A program made the translations under genes and the position numbers. A DNA stretch of 64,000 nucleotides from Pseudomonas argentinensis (GTDB lineage: Bacteria; Pseudomonadota; Gammaproteobacteria; Pseudomonadales; Pseudomonadaceae): positions 3,720,001-3,784,000 of the forward strand of contig NZ_CP056087.1 in NCBI RefSeq assembly GCF_001839655.2. The letters are read 5' to 3'. The notes under the pieces are model-generated. The model saw only the letters and a list, made by a program, of their open reading frames with translations, was not told where the DNA came from and did no database searches. The stretch's first letter is position 1; every line of letters begins with the position of its first letter. Shown piece after piece: positions 55,534 through 63,696 of the stretch.

Positions 55534-56448
55534 ATGATCGCTATTGAGGATTTGCGTCTAGCAGTAACCCTAGCCCGCTCTGAATCGCTGAGTGCCGCTG
55601 CCAGAGCGCTGAATGTGTCGCCGCCTGCTTTGTCCATGCGCCTGCGTAAACTCGAAGCGCAGCTCGGCGTTACTTTGGCTAATCGCGATTCCCGCCGCTT
55701 GAGCTTGACTGTCGAAGGCGAGCGCTTTGCACGGGAAGGAGCGTTGTTGCTGGAGCGACTGGAAGCGCTGCCAGAATCGTTCAAACAGTCCGACGACCAA
55801 CTGGTAGGCGCCCTGCGCCTGGCAGCTCCCTTCGGTTATGGGCGACAGCGCTTGGCACCGCTGCTTGCGCGCTTCGCCAAATTGCATCCGCAGCTGCGCC
55901 TGCACCTGGACCTGCGCGAAACGCCCTGGCCGGATCGCCACGACAGTGATGCGGTGATCCATATCGGCCAGGTCAATGACAGCTCATGGGTTGCTCTGCC
56001 GCTGGCCCAGAACGAGCGTTGGTTATGTGCCAGCCCGGACTATTTGAGCCGCTACGGCACGCCGAAAGCACCGGATGAATTGACGAAGCATCGCTGCATC
56101 TGCATTCGGGAGAACGAGGAAGACGTCACTTTGTGGCACCTGCGCAAGCGCTCGGCGCGGCACACTATGCGCATCGAGCCGGAGCTGCAGACTAACGATG
56201 GGAGTGTTGCTCGACGCTGGGCAGAACTCGGCCTGGGTTTGGTACTACGCTCGCAATGGGATGTAACGGATGCGATTGCTCGGGGCACCTTGATAAGGGT
56301 GTTGGAGGACTGGAAGTTCGACATCGCACCCATCACTTTGCTGGTGCCCTCGCGAAAGAATCGCAGCCCCCGTATTCAGGCATTGATTAGTTTCTTGGAA
56401 GCATCACTGAAGGGGGCAGCTGGCGACGAAACACGCTTAGCCAGATAA
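55534..56448 (+). CDS. LysR family regulator of the DSD1/RidA operon
   Basis: The 304-residue protein has a winged HTH (IEDLRLAVTLARSESLSAAAR, in parts; then ALSMRLRKLEAQLGVTL) and a C-terminal effector-binding domain (about 90-295). It belongs to the CrgA/GcvA-like group by general pattern. It diverges from the D-amino-acid lyase gene by 95 bases and probably activates it in response to the amino acid. Its 3' end overlaps that of the next LysR gene by 73 bases on the opposite strand. GC is lower than in the ribose operon region. Confidence 0.9.
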   Translation: MIAIEDLRLAVTLARSESLSAAARALNVSPPALSMRLRKLEAQLGVTLANRDSRRLSLTVEGERFAREGALLLERLEALPESFKQSDDQLVGALRLAAPFGYGRQRLAPLLARFAKLHPQLRLHLDLRETPWPDRHDSDAVIHIGQVNDSSWVALPLAQNERWLCASPDYLSRYGTPKAPDELTKHRCICIRENEEDVTLWHLRKRSARHTMRIEPELQTNDGSVARRWAELGLGLVLRSQWDVTDAIARGTLIRVLEDWKFDIAPITLLVPSRKNRSPRIQALISFLEASLKGAAGDETRLAR

Positions 56449-57323
56449 GTCTCTAGCGCCATGGCCAACGCGTCGAAAGCCTGCCGGATACGGGGTAGGC
56501 GCCGTAAATCTCGGTGAGCGGCTATCCATACATCTACGTCAAAACCAAGAGCCTCTGGCAAAACGGGGATCAGCCGGTCACGCATTGCTATCTGGCTCGC
56601 ACATACGCCTATACCAATACCCGCGCGCAGCACGGCTTGCTGCGCTAGATGATTGTCACTTCGCAATTGAAATCGCTGCTGCTCAAAGGGAAAACCCTGC
56701 GCGCTAAGCGTCTGGATGTCGGCGAGATTGCGGTCGGGGCCGATCATTGGCAGGCGAGCCAAATCATGCACGCAGGTGGGCATGCCATACCTGGCAATCA
56801 ACTCGGGGGCGGCATACAACCCGATCTGAAGAGCACCCACGCGTCGTGTTATGACGTCTGATTCTGTTGGGCGCTGAGTGCGGACAGCGATGTCCGCTTC
56901 CTGTTGGGCAAGGGCTTCGAGGCGGTTGCTGACACTCAATTCGAAGGTCAGCTTCGGATGGGCAAGGCCGATAGGTTGTAGCAACGGTGGCAGAACCTCT
57001 ATGCCCAGCAAATCGCTGCTGGTGATACGCACTGTACCGCCACCGTTTAGCGCTTCAGCTGAAGCTGCTCGGTTAAAGGCCTCGGCTGATAACGCCATGC
57101 TCTCCACGTGTGCTACCAGCTCGCGGGCTGTCTCGGTGGGGACCAAGCCAGCCGGAGATCGAGTGAACAAGTTGACACCCACCTGGCCTTCTAACAACTC
57201 GATACGGCGACGCGCGGTAGCCTGTGTTATTCCCAGTACTCGTGCGGCGCCGGACAAACTACCGGTGCGCAGGACTGCAAGGAATGCGCGCTGATTTTCC
57301 CAGTTCAAAGTCAGTGGGCTCAT
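56376..57323 (-). CDS. Second LysR family regulator
   Basis: The 315-residue protein has the LysR HTH (NWENQRAFLAVLRTGSLSG, then GITQATARRRIELLEGQVG) and an effector domain with LGIEVLPPLLQPI and the typical C-terminal LIPVLPEALGF. It is not a duplicate of the neighbouring LysR. Its gene diverges from the GFA-family gene 102 bases away, which is its likely target. The 73-base tail overlap with the convergent LysR gene is unusual and could produce overlapping mRNAs. Confidence 0.88.
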   Translation of the reverse strand: MSPLTLNWENQRAFLAVLRTGSLSGAARVLGITQATARRRIELLEGQVGVNLFTRSPAGLVPTETARELVAHVESMALSAEAFNRAASAEALNGGGTVRITSSDLLGIEVLPPLLQPIGLAHPKLTFELSVSNRLEALAQQEADIAVRTQRPTESDVITRRVGALQIGLYAAPELIARYGMPTCVHDLARLPMIGPDRNLADIQTLSAQGFPFEQQRFQLRSDNHLAQQAVLRAGIGIGVCASQIAMRDRLIPVLPEALGFDVDVWIAAHRDLRRLPRIRQAFDALAMALETYLAKRVSSPAAPFSDASKKLINA

Positions 57324-57424
57324 ACATTCTCTACCTGTGGTTCAGCAAGTTTTGAGAGTTGGCTTCACCCCAGCGCAGCGTCATGCTCCGGGCATACCGG
57401 TCGACTCGTATAAAGGGGTGTTGC

Positions 57425-57898
57425 ATGAAAATTACAGGCGGATGCCATTGTGGTGCGGTGCGCTATGAGGTCGCTATGGACGAGCTGCCGCTGACATACG
57501 CTTGTCATTGCCTCGATTGCCAGACAGCGAGTAGCAGCGCGTTTGGCCTGCATGCGCTAATGCCCGAGGAAACGTTGCAGATCAGTGGAAGGTTAACTAG
57601 CTATCGCTACGGAAATGCTGGTGTGGCTAGTAATCATCGGCTTTGTGCCGAATGCCATACACGTATTTACAACACCACCAATGCTGCTCCCGGCATGGTC
57701 GTATTACGTGCAGGTACTCTAGATGCAAGCAGCATGATCGAACCTTGCGCGCATATCTGGGTCAAGCGCAAGCAGCCGTGGCTGCAGCTTCCAATCGATA
57801 TGCCTCAATGGCCAGAAAGCCCAACACCAGAAGCTTTCGCGCAAGCGTTAGCCCGCTCCCCTGTAACGGGTAGAGCGGCAAGAATGCCATGCAATTAG
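57425..57898 (+). CDS. GFA family (Gfa/CENP-V) zinc protein
   Basis: The 157-residue protein has the GFA fold with the zinc cysteines in GGCHCGAVRYEV, ACHCLDCQTASS and CAECHTRIYN. GFA members bind glutathione adducts such as S-hydroxymethylglutathione; few are characterised and most do not need to act on formaldehyde. The ATG at 57425 starts at the family N-terminus. It diverges from the second LysR gene. It lies 86 bases before the SnoaL-like operon and may be separate from it. Confidence 0.87.
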   Translation: MKITGGCHCGAVRYEVAMDELPLTYACHCLDCQTASSSAFGLHALMPEETLQISGRLTSYRYGNAGVASNHRLCAECHTRIYNTTNAAPGMVVLRAGTLDASSMIEPCAHIWVKRKQPWLQLPIDMPQWPESPTPEAFAQALARSPVTGRAARMPCN

Positions 57899-57984
57899 TC
57901 ACATCAACAACGTTGACCTGAGAATGAGCCACGTATAGGTTAGCGGCATTCGAGCTTATCTAGTCGCTGCGCCACGAGGTTCAC

Positions 57985-58443
57985 ATGTCGGATCGCCAAT
58001 ACTTGAGCGAGGTTGTGGAGGCCGCTTATGCCGCCTTCTCCTCCCGCAATCCCCAGGGCCTACTTAAGTTGTGCACTAGTGACTGTCACTGGCAGGCGCC
58101 CGGACTTTCCGATCTCATGCCATGGGTCGGCGAGCACAGAGGCCATGCCGGCGTACTCGAGTTCGTACAGCTTTTAGACCAGCACTTGGACTTCATCACT
58201 TTCGCGGCCCAGTCTCTCATCGTCGATGAGGTGCAGGACCAAATAGTCGCAATCGGCGTTGCACGTTGCAGGGTCAAATCAACTGGACGCATTTACGTCA
58301 ATCATTGGGCCCATCTCTTCACCTTCCGCGATGGGTTGATCAAGGGTTTCCGCGAGTACCCCGACACCGCTGCGCAGCTGGTTGCAATTCATCCCGCCCT
58401 TTCGGTTCTGGCCACTGCCCCAGAGGGAATTCATCATGACTGA
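57985..58443 (+). CDS. SnoaL/NTF2-like protein
   Basis: The 152-residue protein has the cone-shaped NTF2/SnoaL-like fold: VVEAAYAAFSSRNPQGLLKL, then LCTSDCHWQAPG and HWAHLFTFRDGLIKGFREYPD. Such domains bind or isomerise hydrophobic small molecules and occur in polyketide and steroid pathways. GAGG precedes the ATG at 57985. It overlaps the thioesterase gene by 8 bases, so it belongs to that operon. The substrate is unknown. Confidence 0.75.
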   Translation: MSDRQYLSEVVEAAYAAFSSRNPQGLLKLCTSDCHWQAPGLSDLMPWVGEHRGHAGVLEFVQLLDQHLDFITFAAQSLIVDEVQDQIVAIGVARCRVKSTGRIYVNHWAHLFTFRDGLIKGFREYPDTAAQLVAIHPALSVLATAPEGIHHD

Positions 58444-58867
58444 CTCGGTTACCTCGGGCCTTCTCGCGCTACGCGCGTTGATTCGCGGCGAGATCGCGCC
58501 ATCCTCCATCGCCCAGACCATGGGGCTGACCGCGGTCGATGTTGAACCAGGTCGTATCGTCCTGGAGGCTCGCCCGGATGAGCGCCACCTCAATCCAGCG
58601 GGCGCGGTTCATGGCGGCTTCGCAGCGACCTGTCTGGACGGCGCGGCGGCGCTGGCGTTGTTTTCCACCCTGGAAGTCACGGCGGCTCACTCGACCGTCG
58701 ACCTCAATGTCAAATACGTACGGCCCTTGAATGCGGGTGAAACCTATCACGTGCAGGGATGGGTGGTGGAGCGCACTCGTAGCCTGGCCATATGCGATGC
58801 ACTACTGCTGAATTCGGCCGGCAAGCTGTGCGCCAAAGCCACAACGACATTCGTCATAAGGGGATAG
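58436..58867 (+). CDS. PaaI family hotdog thioesterase
   Basis: The 143-residue hotdog-fold thioesterase has LNPAGAVHGGFAATCLDGAAA with the conserved HGG segment and catalytic Asp (about residues 55-75), then TVDLNVKYVRPLNAGE and the final LCAKATTTFVIRG strand. It cleaves an acyl-CoA, possibly an aromatic or dead-end CoA thioester. Its ATG lies inside the last codons of the SnoaL-like gene, and the dehydrogenase gene begins five bases after its stop. Confidence 0.87.
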   Translation: MTDSVTSGLLALRALIRGEIAPSSIAQTMGLTAVDVEPGRIVLEARPDERHLNPAGAVHGGFAATCLDGAAALALFSTLEVTAAHSTVDLNVKYVRPLNAGETYHVQGWVVERTRSLAICDALLLNSAGKLCAKATTTFVIRG

Positions 58868-58871
58868 CACG

Positions 58872-59885
58872 ATGAAAGAGTTGATCGTGCGTGGTCCCGG
58901 TCGGCTGGTCTGGGAGGAAGCGCCTGCGCCCGGACTCGGGAGCGGTACCAGCGCACTGGTGAGGCCAATCGCGTCCGCGTCCTGCGACCTCGATCGCCGA
59001 CTGATCGCAGGCATCACTCCTTTCAAGCCACCATTTGCGCTGGGCCATGAATGCGTAGCCGAGGTGCTGGAGGTAGGCGAAGAAGTCACTACGTTAACGC
59101 GTGGCGATCTGGTGTCCGTACCCTGGAAAATAGCCTGCGGCCAGTGTGCTCAATGTCTTGCGGGGCGGGCCACCGCGTGCACCACGGTGCCCCGTCACGC
59201 AGCATACGGTGTACCCGCCGGGGGACATTGGGGCGGGTTGTTCTCGGAAGTAGTCCACGTGCCCTTTGCGGATGCGATGCTCGTGAAGCTGCCGCCGGGA
59301 TTGAATCCACTCGCCGTGGCCAGCGCGAGCGACAATCTGACGGATGCCTGGGTAGCAGCGAGTCGACCTATCGCAACACGCGACAAGGCTAGGGTTCTCG
59401 TCGTCGGAGGCACGGAAAGCCTCGGTGTATTGGCGGTGCAGATGGCGGTCGCGGCAGGTGCCGCTAGCGTTGACTACCTGGACGACAACGTTTACCGCCG
59501 CGACCTTGCTCTGCGCAGCGGGGCCAACGTAGAGCTAGATCCGGTTCTCGATGAGCATTATGACGTCGTCGTTTCCGCTACGCGTGATCATCGGGCATTG
59601 CATCGCGGTCTGTTGGCGCTGGCGCCGGGTGGGCATTGCTCATGTATTGGGATCATATTCGACGACCCCAAGATACCGCTCTTTGAGATGTACCTACGCG
59701 ACGTCACACTTTCGGTAGGCGCCTGCAATGTTCGCCCCCACATTCCGAAGGTTTTTGATTTGGTACGCGGTGGGCATTGTGATCCGCTGTTGGTAAGCCC
59801 AACCGTAGTGACCTGCGAGGAGGCGACCGAAGCCTTGGTCCAACCGCTGGCAAAGTGCATCGTGGTTCGTGATCGCATTACTTGA
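58872..59885 (+). CDS. Zinc-type medium-chain alcohol dehydrogenase
   Basis: The 337-residue enzyme has the catalytic zinc signature in FALGHECVAEVLEVGEEV (Glu-66 region), the structural-zinc cysteine loop CGQCAQCLAGRATAC (about 97-111) and a Rossmann domain. The nucleotide loop reads VVGGTESLGVL rather than the usual GxGxxG, a change worth noting. The reaction is NAD(P)-dependent oxidation or reduction of an alcohol or aldehyde. It is the third gene of the SnoaL/thioesterase/dehydrogenase operon and converges with the MarR gene, five bases away. Confidence 0.87.
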   Translation: MKELIVRGPGRLVWEEAPAPGLGSGTSALVRPIASASCDLDRRLIAGITPFKPPFALGHECVAEVLEVGEEVTTLTRGDLVSVPWKIACGQCAQCLAGRATACTTVPRHAAYGVPAGGHWGGLFSEVVHVPFADAMLVKLPPGLNPLAVASASDNLTDAWVAASRPIATRDKARVLVVGGTESLGVLAVQMAVAAGAASVDYLDDNVYRRDLALRSGANVELDPVLDEHYDVVVSATRDHRALHRGLLALAPGGHCSCIGIIFDDPKIPLFEMYLRDVTLSVGACNVRPHIPKVFDLVRGGHCDPLLVSPTVVTCEEATEALVQPLAKCIVVRDRIT

Positions 59886-59890
59886 CGAGG

Positions 59891-60358
59891 TCAGTTGAGA
59901 CGCTCGGCCAGTGACATCATTACCTTCCTCCAGGCGTCCTGGCCATCGGAGTCAACGCCTGCAAAAGCCTCCCGCAGGGCACGCCGCTCCAGTTCAGTGG
60001 CTTCCTGTTCCAGTGCCTGGCCGTGTTGGGTCAGCGACAGCAGTTTGTAGCGGTGACGATCCGGCTGACGGTTGTAGCAAACCAGATCGCGTTCGAATAG
60101 GTGTGCGAGAGGACGATGTGCCGCCTGCTTGCTAACCCCCAGTGTGGCGGCTAGATCGCCCACATTGATTTCATCGGCACGTGCGATGACATACAGCACT
60201 CGATGATGGACCCGGGAGAGGCCTTGCGCTTCTAGAAACCGATCAGCATCCACTGTCAGACCACGAAAACCGAAATGCAACAGCTCAAGAGAGTGATCGA
60301 GTGGATCCAGCGACTTCATATGAACAGAGGCCGAATTGATCTTTTTCTCTATGACCAT
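59891..60358 (-). CDS. MarR family regulator
   Basis: The 155-residue dimeric winged-helix regulator has LSRVHHRVLYVIARADEINVG, the recognition helix in ATLGVSKQAAHRPLAHLFE and the wing DRHRYKLLSLTQHG. It probably represses the adjacent convergent operon, the divergent GST gene, or both, and is released by an aromatic or electrophilic ligand. The ATG at 60358 follows GGAGCAGG; the TTG at 60373 is less likely. Confidence 0.88.
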   Translation of the reverse strand: MVIEKKINSASVHMKSLDPLDHSLELLHFGFRGLTVDADRFLEAQGLSRVHHRVLYVIARADEINVGDLAATLGVSKQAAHRPLAHLFERDLVCYNRQPDRHRYKLLSLTQHGQALEQEATELERRALREAFAGVDSDGQDAWRKVMMSLAERLN

Positions 60359-60444
60359 GGAGCCTGCTCCCAATCTGAACTGCGGCGCAGCCTAAGTGCT
60401 TCGCCACCCTAGAACAACCCGAACAATCCCATAGCGAGTCAGAT

Positions 60445-61053
60445 ATGCGCCTTATACACGCAGCAGCATCACCCTTCGCCCGAAAAGTTCGCGTGCTGGC
60501 AGCCGAAGCCGGCCTCACGCCGCAGATACAACTTATTGATACGGCCGTTCTACCGATAGCTCTCAACGAGCGGGTCAATGCCCTAAATCCGCTCGGCAAA
60601 GTTCCGGTGCTAGAGATCGACAAGGGTGAAGTGCTGTTCGATAGCCGGGTTATATGTGAGTACCTAGACAGCCTACACGACCAGCCTCGACTTATCCCCT
60701 CCGAGCCCGCCGCCCGCTGGCGTGCGCTGCGAATAGCCGCACTGGCGGACGGTTTGATGGACGCCGCGCTTTTGGTTCGATATGAGCGAGCGGTTCGCCC
60801 GGCAGAATATCAATGGAGCGAGTGGGTGGAAGGCCAGATGAGTAAAGTTTACCGAGCGCTGGCGGCCCTCGAATCGAACGCAGACGAGCTAAGTAAAATG
60901 CCAAGCATCGCCCACATATCCGTAGCCTGCGCACTTGGGTATCTCGATTTTCGCTTTTCTGAGATCGGGTGGAGAGATAACCACCCTGAGTTGGCGAGGT
61001 TTCAAGAGTCCTTCGCGGCGCGCGAATCGATGCGAGCGACTATCCCCGGGTGA
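60445..61053 (+). CDS. Glutathione S-transferase family protein
   Basis: The 202-residue protein has the thioredoxin-fold N-domain (IHAAASPFARKVRVLAAEAGL, with a Ser where many have Tyr, then NPLGKVPVLEID and DSRVICEYLD) and the helical C-domain. It may conjugate glutathione to electrophiles or have an isomerase-type role. It diverges from the MarR gene and is likely under its control. The gene belongs to the lower-GC block, ending just before the remnants at 61.1-61.9 kb. Confidence 0.85.
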   Translation: MRLIHAAASPFARKVRVLAAEAGLTPQIQLIDTAVLPIALNERVNALNPLGKVPVLEIDKGEVLFDSRVICEYLDSLHDQPRLIPSEPAARWRALRIAALADGLMDAALLVRYERAVRPAEYQWSEWVEGQMSKVYRALAALESNADELSKMPSIAHISVACALGYLDFRFSEIGWRDNHPELARFQESFAARESMRATIPG

Positions 61054-61155
61054 ACCGGGGACGGTACGTGGGCTATCCCATACCAGGTCAGACTATGTAG
61101 CAGGGCCAACTCTGCTAGCTGTGATACTGCCAAGCTTGTGGGCGGCTTTTGGGTA

Positions 61156-61689
61156 TCAGGCAAAGCCGTAGCGACATGCACGATAAACCACGCCGAAGGT
61201 AATCAGCACCAGCCCGGCCGCCGCCCAGGGCAGCCCCTGCGCGCCGACGCCATCGAGCAGCAAACCGCCACCGATTCCGCCACCGGCGATGCCCAGGTTC
61301 CAGGCCGTCACGCACACCGACTGCGCCACGTCGGCCTCCTCACCGGCAGCGCGCATCGATGCCGTTTGAAACAACGCCGGCACACCGCCGAACGCCAGTC
61401 CCCAGGCCGCCACGCCGGCATACACCAGCCAGGCCGAGGTATTGCAGAGCCCGAGCAACAGACAGGCAGCGGCCAGCAGCGCGGTGCTGAACAGGCTGAG
61501 CGAACGTAGCCGGCGATCTATCAAAAGACTGGTCAGCCAGATACCCGCCAGTGCGGCCAGGCCGAATACCAGCAGTACCCGGTCCACCTGTGCAGCCAAA
61601 CCCGATGGCGCGAGATAGGCGGCGATGTAGGTGTAGAACAGGTTATGGGCCAGTACGTACAGCAGAATGGCAAGGGCCGTCATGCTCAA
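61156..61689 (-). pseudogene. 3' half of an MFS transporter gene
   Basis: The frame encodes only the last six helices of a DHA1-type transporter: ALAILLYVLAHNLFYTYIAAYLA (in parts), then GIWLTSLLIDRRLR, GGVPALFQTASMRAAGEEAD and WNLGIAGGGIGGGLLLDG near the C-terminus. There is no N-terminal half upstream; instead the DNA before 61690 encodes the start of a GNAT protein in another frame. A functional 177-residue half transporter is unlikely, so I call it a truncated gene. Confidence 0.75.
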
Positions 61690-61855
61690 TCACATACACC
61701 GCCCAGCCATTGTACTCAGCCTTCTCCAGGGCGCGGGCGATCACCGCCTTGGGCGGCGCGCAGGGCCGGGTGGAGAACAGCCCCTCGGCCGCCACTGCAC
61801 TGAACAGGGCGTGGAAGCCATCGAGGTCGCCCGGGCGTATTCTGCGCGACTGCAT
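61690..61855 (-). pseudogene. 5' fragment of a GNAT acetyltransferase gene
   Basis: From the ATG at 61855 the frame encodes MQSRRIRPGDLDGFHALFSA and on to YNGWAVYVIEHDG, the first third of a RimI-like acetyltransferase. At about 61690 the homology stops and the reading continues out of frame into the MFS fragment. The two remnants therefore meet at a deletion junction. No intact copy is in the window. Confidence 0.65.
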
Positions 61856-61985
61856 AGTGATCTCTGCTGCTGGAAACAGGTGCATGCTAGAGGAAAGGAC
61901 GAAGCGGCGCATCACTCCCATGTAAAGCAAGCTTGACTAAGGACGACGAATACGCCAATGTAAAGCACGCTTTCCATATCGAGCC

Positions 61986-62369
61986 ATGACCATGACCAGT
62001 ACGCGCCCCTTTCTCGTTCAATTTGCCGTGGCGATGATCGCCTACACTGCCGCCGTGGCTGTCAGCAGCGTGCTGCTCGCCAGCCTTCCCCAAGGTTCGC
62101 TGCGTACCCTCTGCGCACTGATTCCCGTCGTGCCGATGATCCTCGTGGCAATCACGGTGATTCGCCAGGTGCGCCAGCTGGACGAACTGGCCCGCACCAT
62201 CCACCTGGAAGCCTTGGCCATCGCCTTCGTCGGTACGGCACTGCTCACCTTCAGCTACGGTTTTCTGGAAACCGCCGGCTTTCCGCGCCTGTCGATGTTC
62301 TTCGTCTGGCCGGTGCTGGGCACCTTGTGGGGCTTGGGATCCTGGTTCAGCTGGAGGCGCTACCGGTGA
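61986..62369 (+). CDS. Small four-helix membrane protein
   Basis: The 127-residue protein has four hydrophobic segments (about 10-30, 42-58, 75-92 and 103-120) joined by short polar loops, with RQVRQLDELARTIHLEALA as the longest loop. It resembles uncharacterised membrane partners of small HTH regulators. It has two in-frame starts (61986 and 61992). Its stop overlaps the GTG start of the HTH gene, so the pair is translationally coupled. Confidence 0.7.
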   Translation: MTMTSTRPFLVQFAVAMIAYTAAVAVSSVLLASLPQGSLRTLCALIPVVPMILVAITVIRQVRQLDELARTIHLEALAIAFVGTALLTFSYGFLETAGFPRLSMFFVWPVLGTLWGLGSWFSWRRYR

Positions 62370-62563
62370 TCAACCAGGTGCGCGAGTTGCGCAGCCAGCG
62401 CGGCTGGTCCCAGGCCGAGCTGGGCGAGCGCCTGGGCGTCTCCCGGCAAACGGTGAATGCCATCGAAACCGGCCGCTACGACCCCAGCCTGCCCCTGGCC
62501 TTCAAGATCGCCCGGCTGTTCGAACGCTCTATCGAAGCCATCTTCCAGGCGCCGGACGCATGA
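62366..62563 (+). CDS. Small XRE-type HTH regulator (YozG-like)
   Basis: The 65-residue protein is essentially one Cro/C1 HTH: VRELRSQRGWSQAELGERLG, then VSRQTVNAIETGRYDPSLP and LAFKIARLFERSIEAIF. The GTG at 62366 is chosen because GGAGG sits nine bases upstream and an alternative start at 62327 lies within the membrane gene. It overlaps both neighbours (GTGA upstream and ATGA into zapE). It probably regulates the membrane protein gene or its own operon. Confidence 0.85.
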   Translation: MINQVRELRSQRGWSQAELGERLGVSRQTVNAIETGRYDPSLPLAFKIARLFERSIEAIFQAPDA

Positions 62564-63675
62564 ATACCCACACTTCCACGCCGCTCGAGGCGTACCGCCT
62601 GGCCGTCGAACAACAGGGTTTCGTCAGCGACGCCGCGCAACAGGCCGCGGCCGAACACCTGCAGCGCTGTTATGAGGCCCTGCATCGCGGTGGCGTGCCC
62701 CAGGGCGTCTATCTCTGGGGCCCGGTGGGACGCGGCAAGACCTGGCTGATGGACAGCTTCCACGCGGCGTTGCAGGTGCCCGCCCGGCGCCAGCATTTCC
62801 ATCACTTCATGGGCTGGGTGCACCGCCGCCTGTTCGAGTTGACCGGCACCGCCGCGCCCCTGCAGGTACTGGCCCGGGAGCTGGCCACCGAGATCCGCGT
62901 GCTGTGCTTCGACGAGCTGTTCGTCAGCGATATCGGCGACGCGATGCTGCTGGGACGCCTGTTCCGCTCGCTGTTCGACGAGGGTGTGGTGCTGGTCGCC
63001 ACCTCCAACCAGCCGCCGGAACAGTTGTACGCCGGCGGCCATAACCGTGAGCGCTTCCTGCCCGCCATCGACGCCCTGCTGCAGCACATGCAGGTGGTGG
63101 CGGTGGACGGCAGCCAGGATCATCGCCAGCACCCCGGCCAACGGCGCCAGCGCTACTGGCTGCGCCAGGCCGGCCAGCCGAGTGCCCTGCCCGGGCTGCT
63201 GGAAGCACTGCGCCAGGGTGAGCCCGTCAGCCACCAGCCACTGCTGGTCGGCCACCGCCAGATTGGCGTGCACAGCCACAGCGAAGGGGTACTGCATTGC
63301 AGCTTCGCACAGCTCTGCGAGCAACCGCTGGCGACCGGGGAGTTCATCCTGCTCTGTGATCGCTTCAAGGCCATCGTGCTGGGCGACGTGCCGGCCCTCA
63401 GCGCGCAGCAGCGCCCGGCCAGGATCGCCCGCGGCACCGAAGACGCCGCCGAGCGGGTGGTTGCCGGCGACCGCCAGCTGCCGGCGCTGTCGATTCACGA
63501 CAATGCCGTACGGCGCTTTATCGCCCTGGTGGACGAGTGCTATGACCGCCGCGTGCCGCTGTATCTGGAAGCCGCCGTGCCCCTGGACGAGCTGTACACC
63601 GAAGGCTACCTGGCCTTCGCCTTCCGTCGCACCCTGAGCCGCCTGCAGGAAATGCAGCTGGAGCGGTTTGGCTGA
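62560..63675 (+). CDS. zapE: Cell division protein ZapE (AFG1-like ATPase)
   Basis: ZapE is an ATPase that acts on the Z-ring under stress or low oxygen in E. coli. The 371-residue protein has Walker A LWGPVGRGKTWLMD (about 53-66), Walker B VLCFDELFVSDIGDAM, and the sensor segment VVLVATSNQPPEQLY. The C-terminal half contains FAQLCEQPLATGEFILLCDRF and RRFIALVDECYDR. The length matches E. coli ZapE (375). Its ATG overlaps the stop of the HTH gene, an unusual coupling for zapE. Confidence 0.9.
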   Translation: MNTHTSTPLEAYRLAVEQQGFVSDAAQQAAAEHLQRCYEALHRGGVPQGVYLWGPVGRGKTWLMDSFHAALQVPARRQHFHHFMGWVHRRLFELTGTAAPLQVLARELATEIRVLCFDELFVSDIGDAMLLGRLFRSLFDEGVVLVATSNQPPEQLYAGGHNRERFLPAIDALLQHMQVVAVDGSQDHRQHPGQRRQRYWLRQAGQPSALPGLLEALRQGEPVSHQPLLVGHRQIGVHSHSEGVLHCSFAQLCEQPLATGEFILLCDRFKAIVLGDVPALSAQQRPARIARGTEDAAERVVAGDRQLPALSIHDNAVRRFIALVDECYDRRVPLYLEAAVPLDELYTEGYLAFAFRRTLSRLQEMQLERFG

Positions 63676-63696
63676 AGACGCCTTGGCCGGGCCGAC

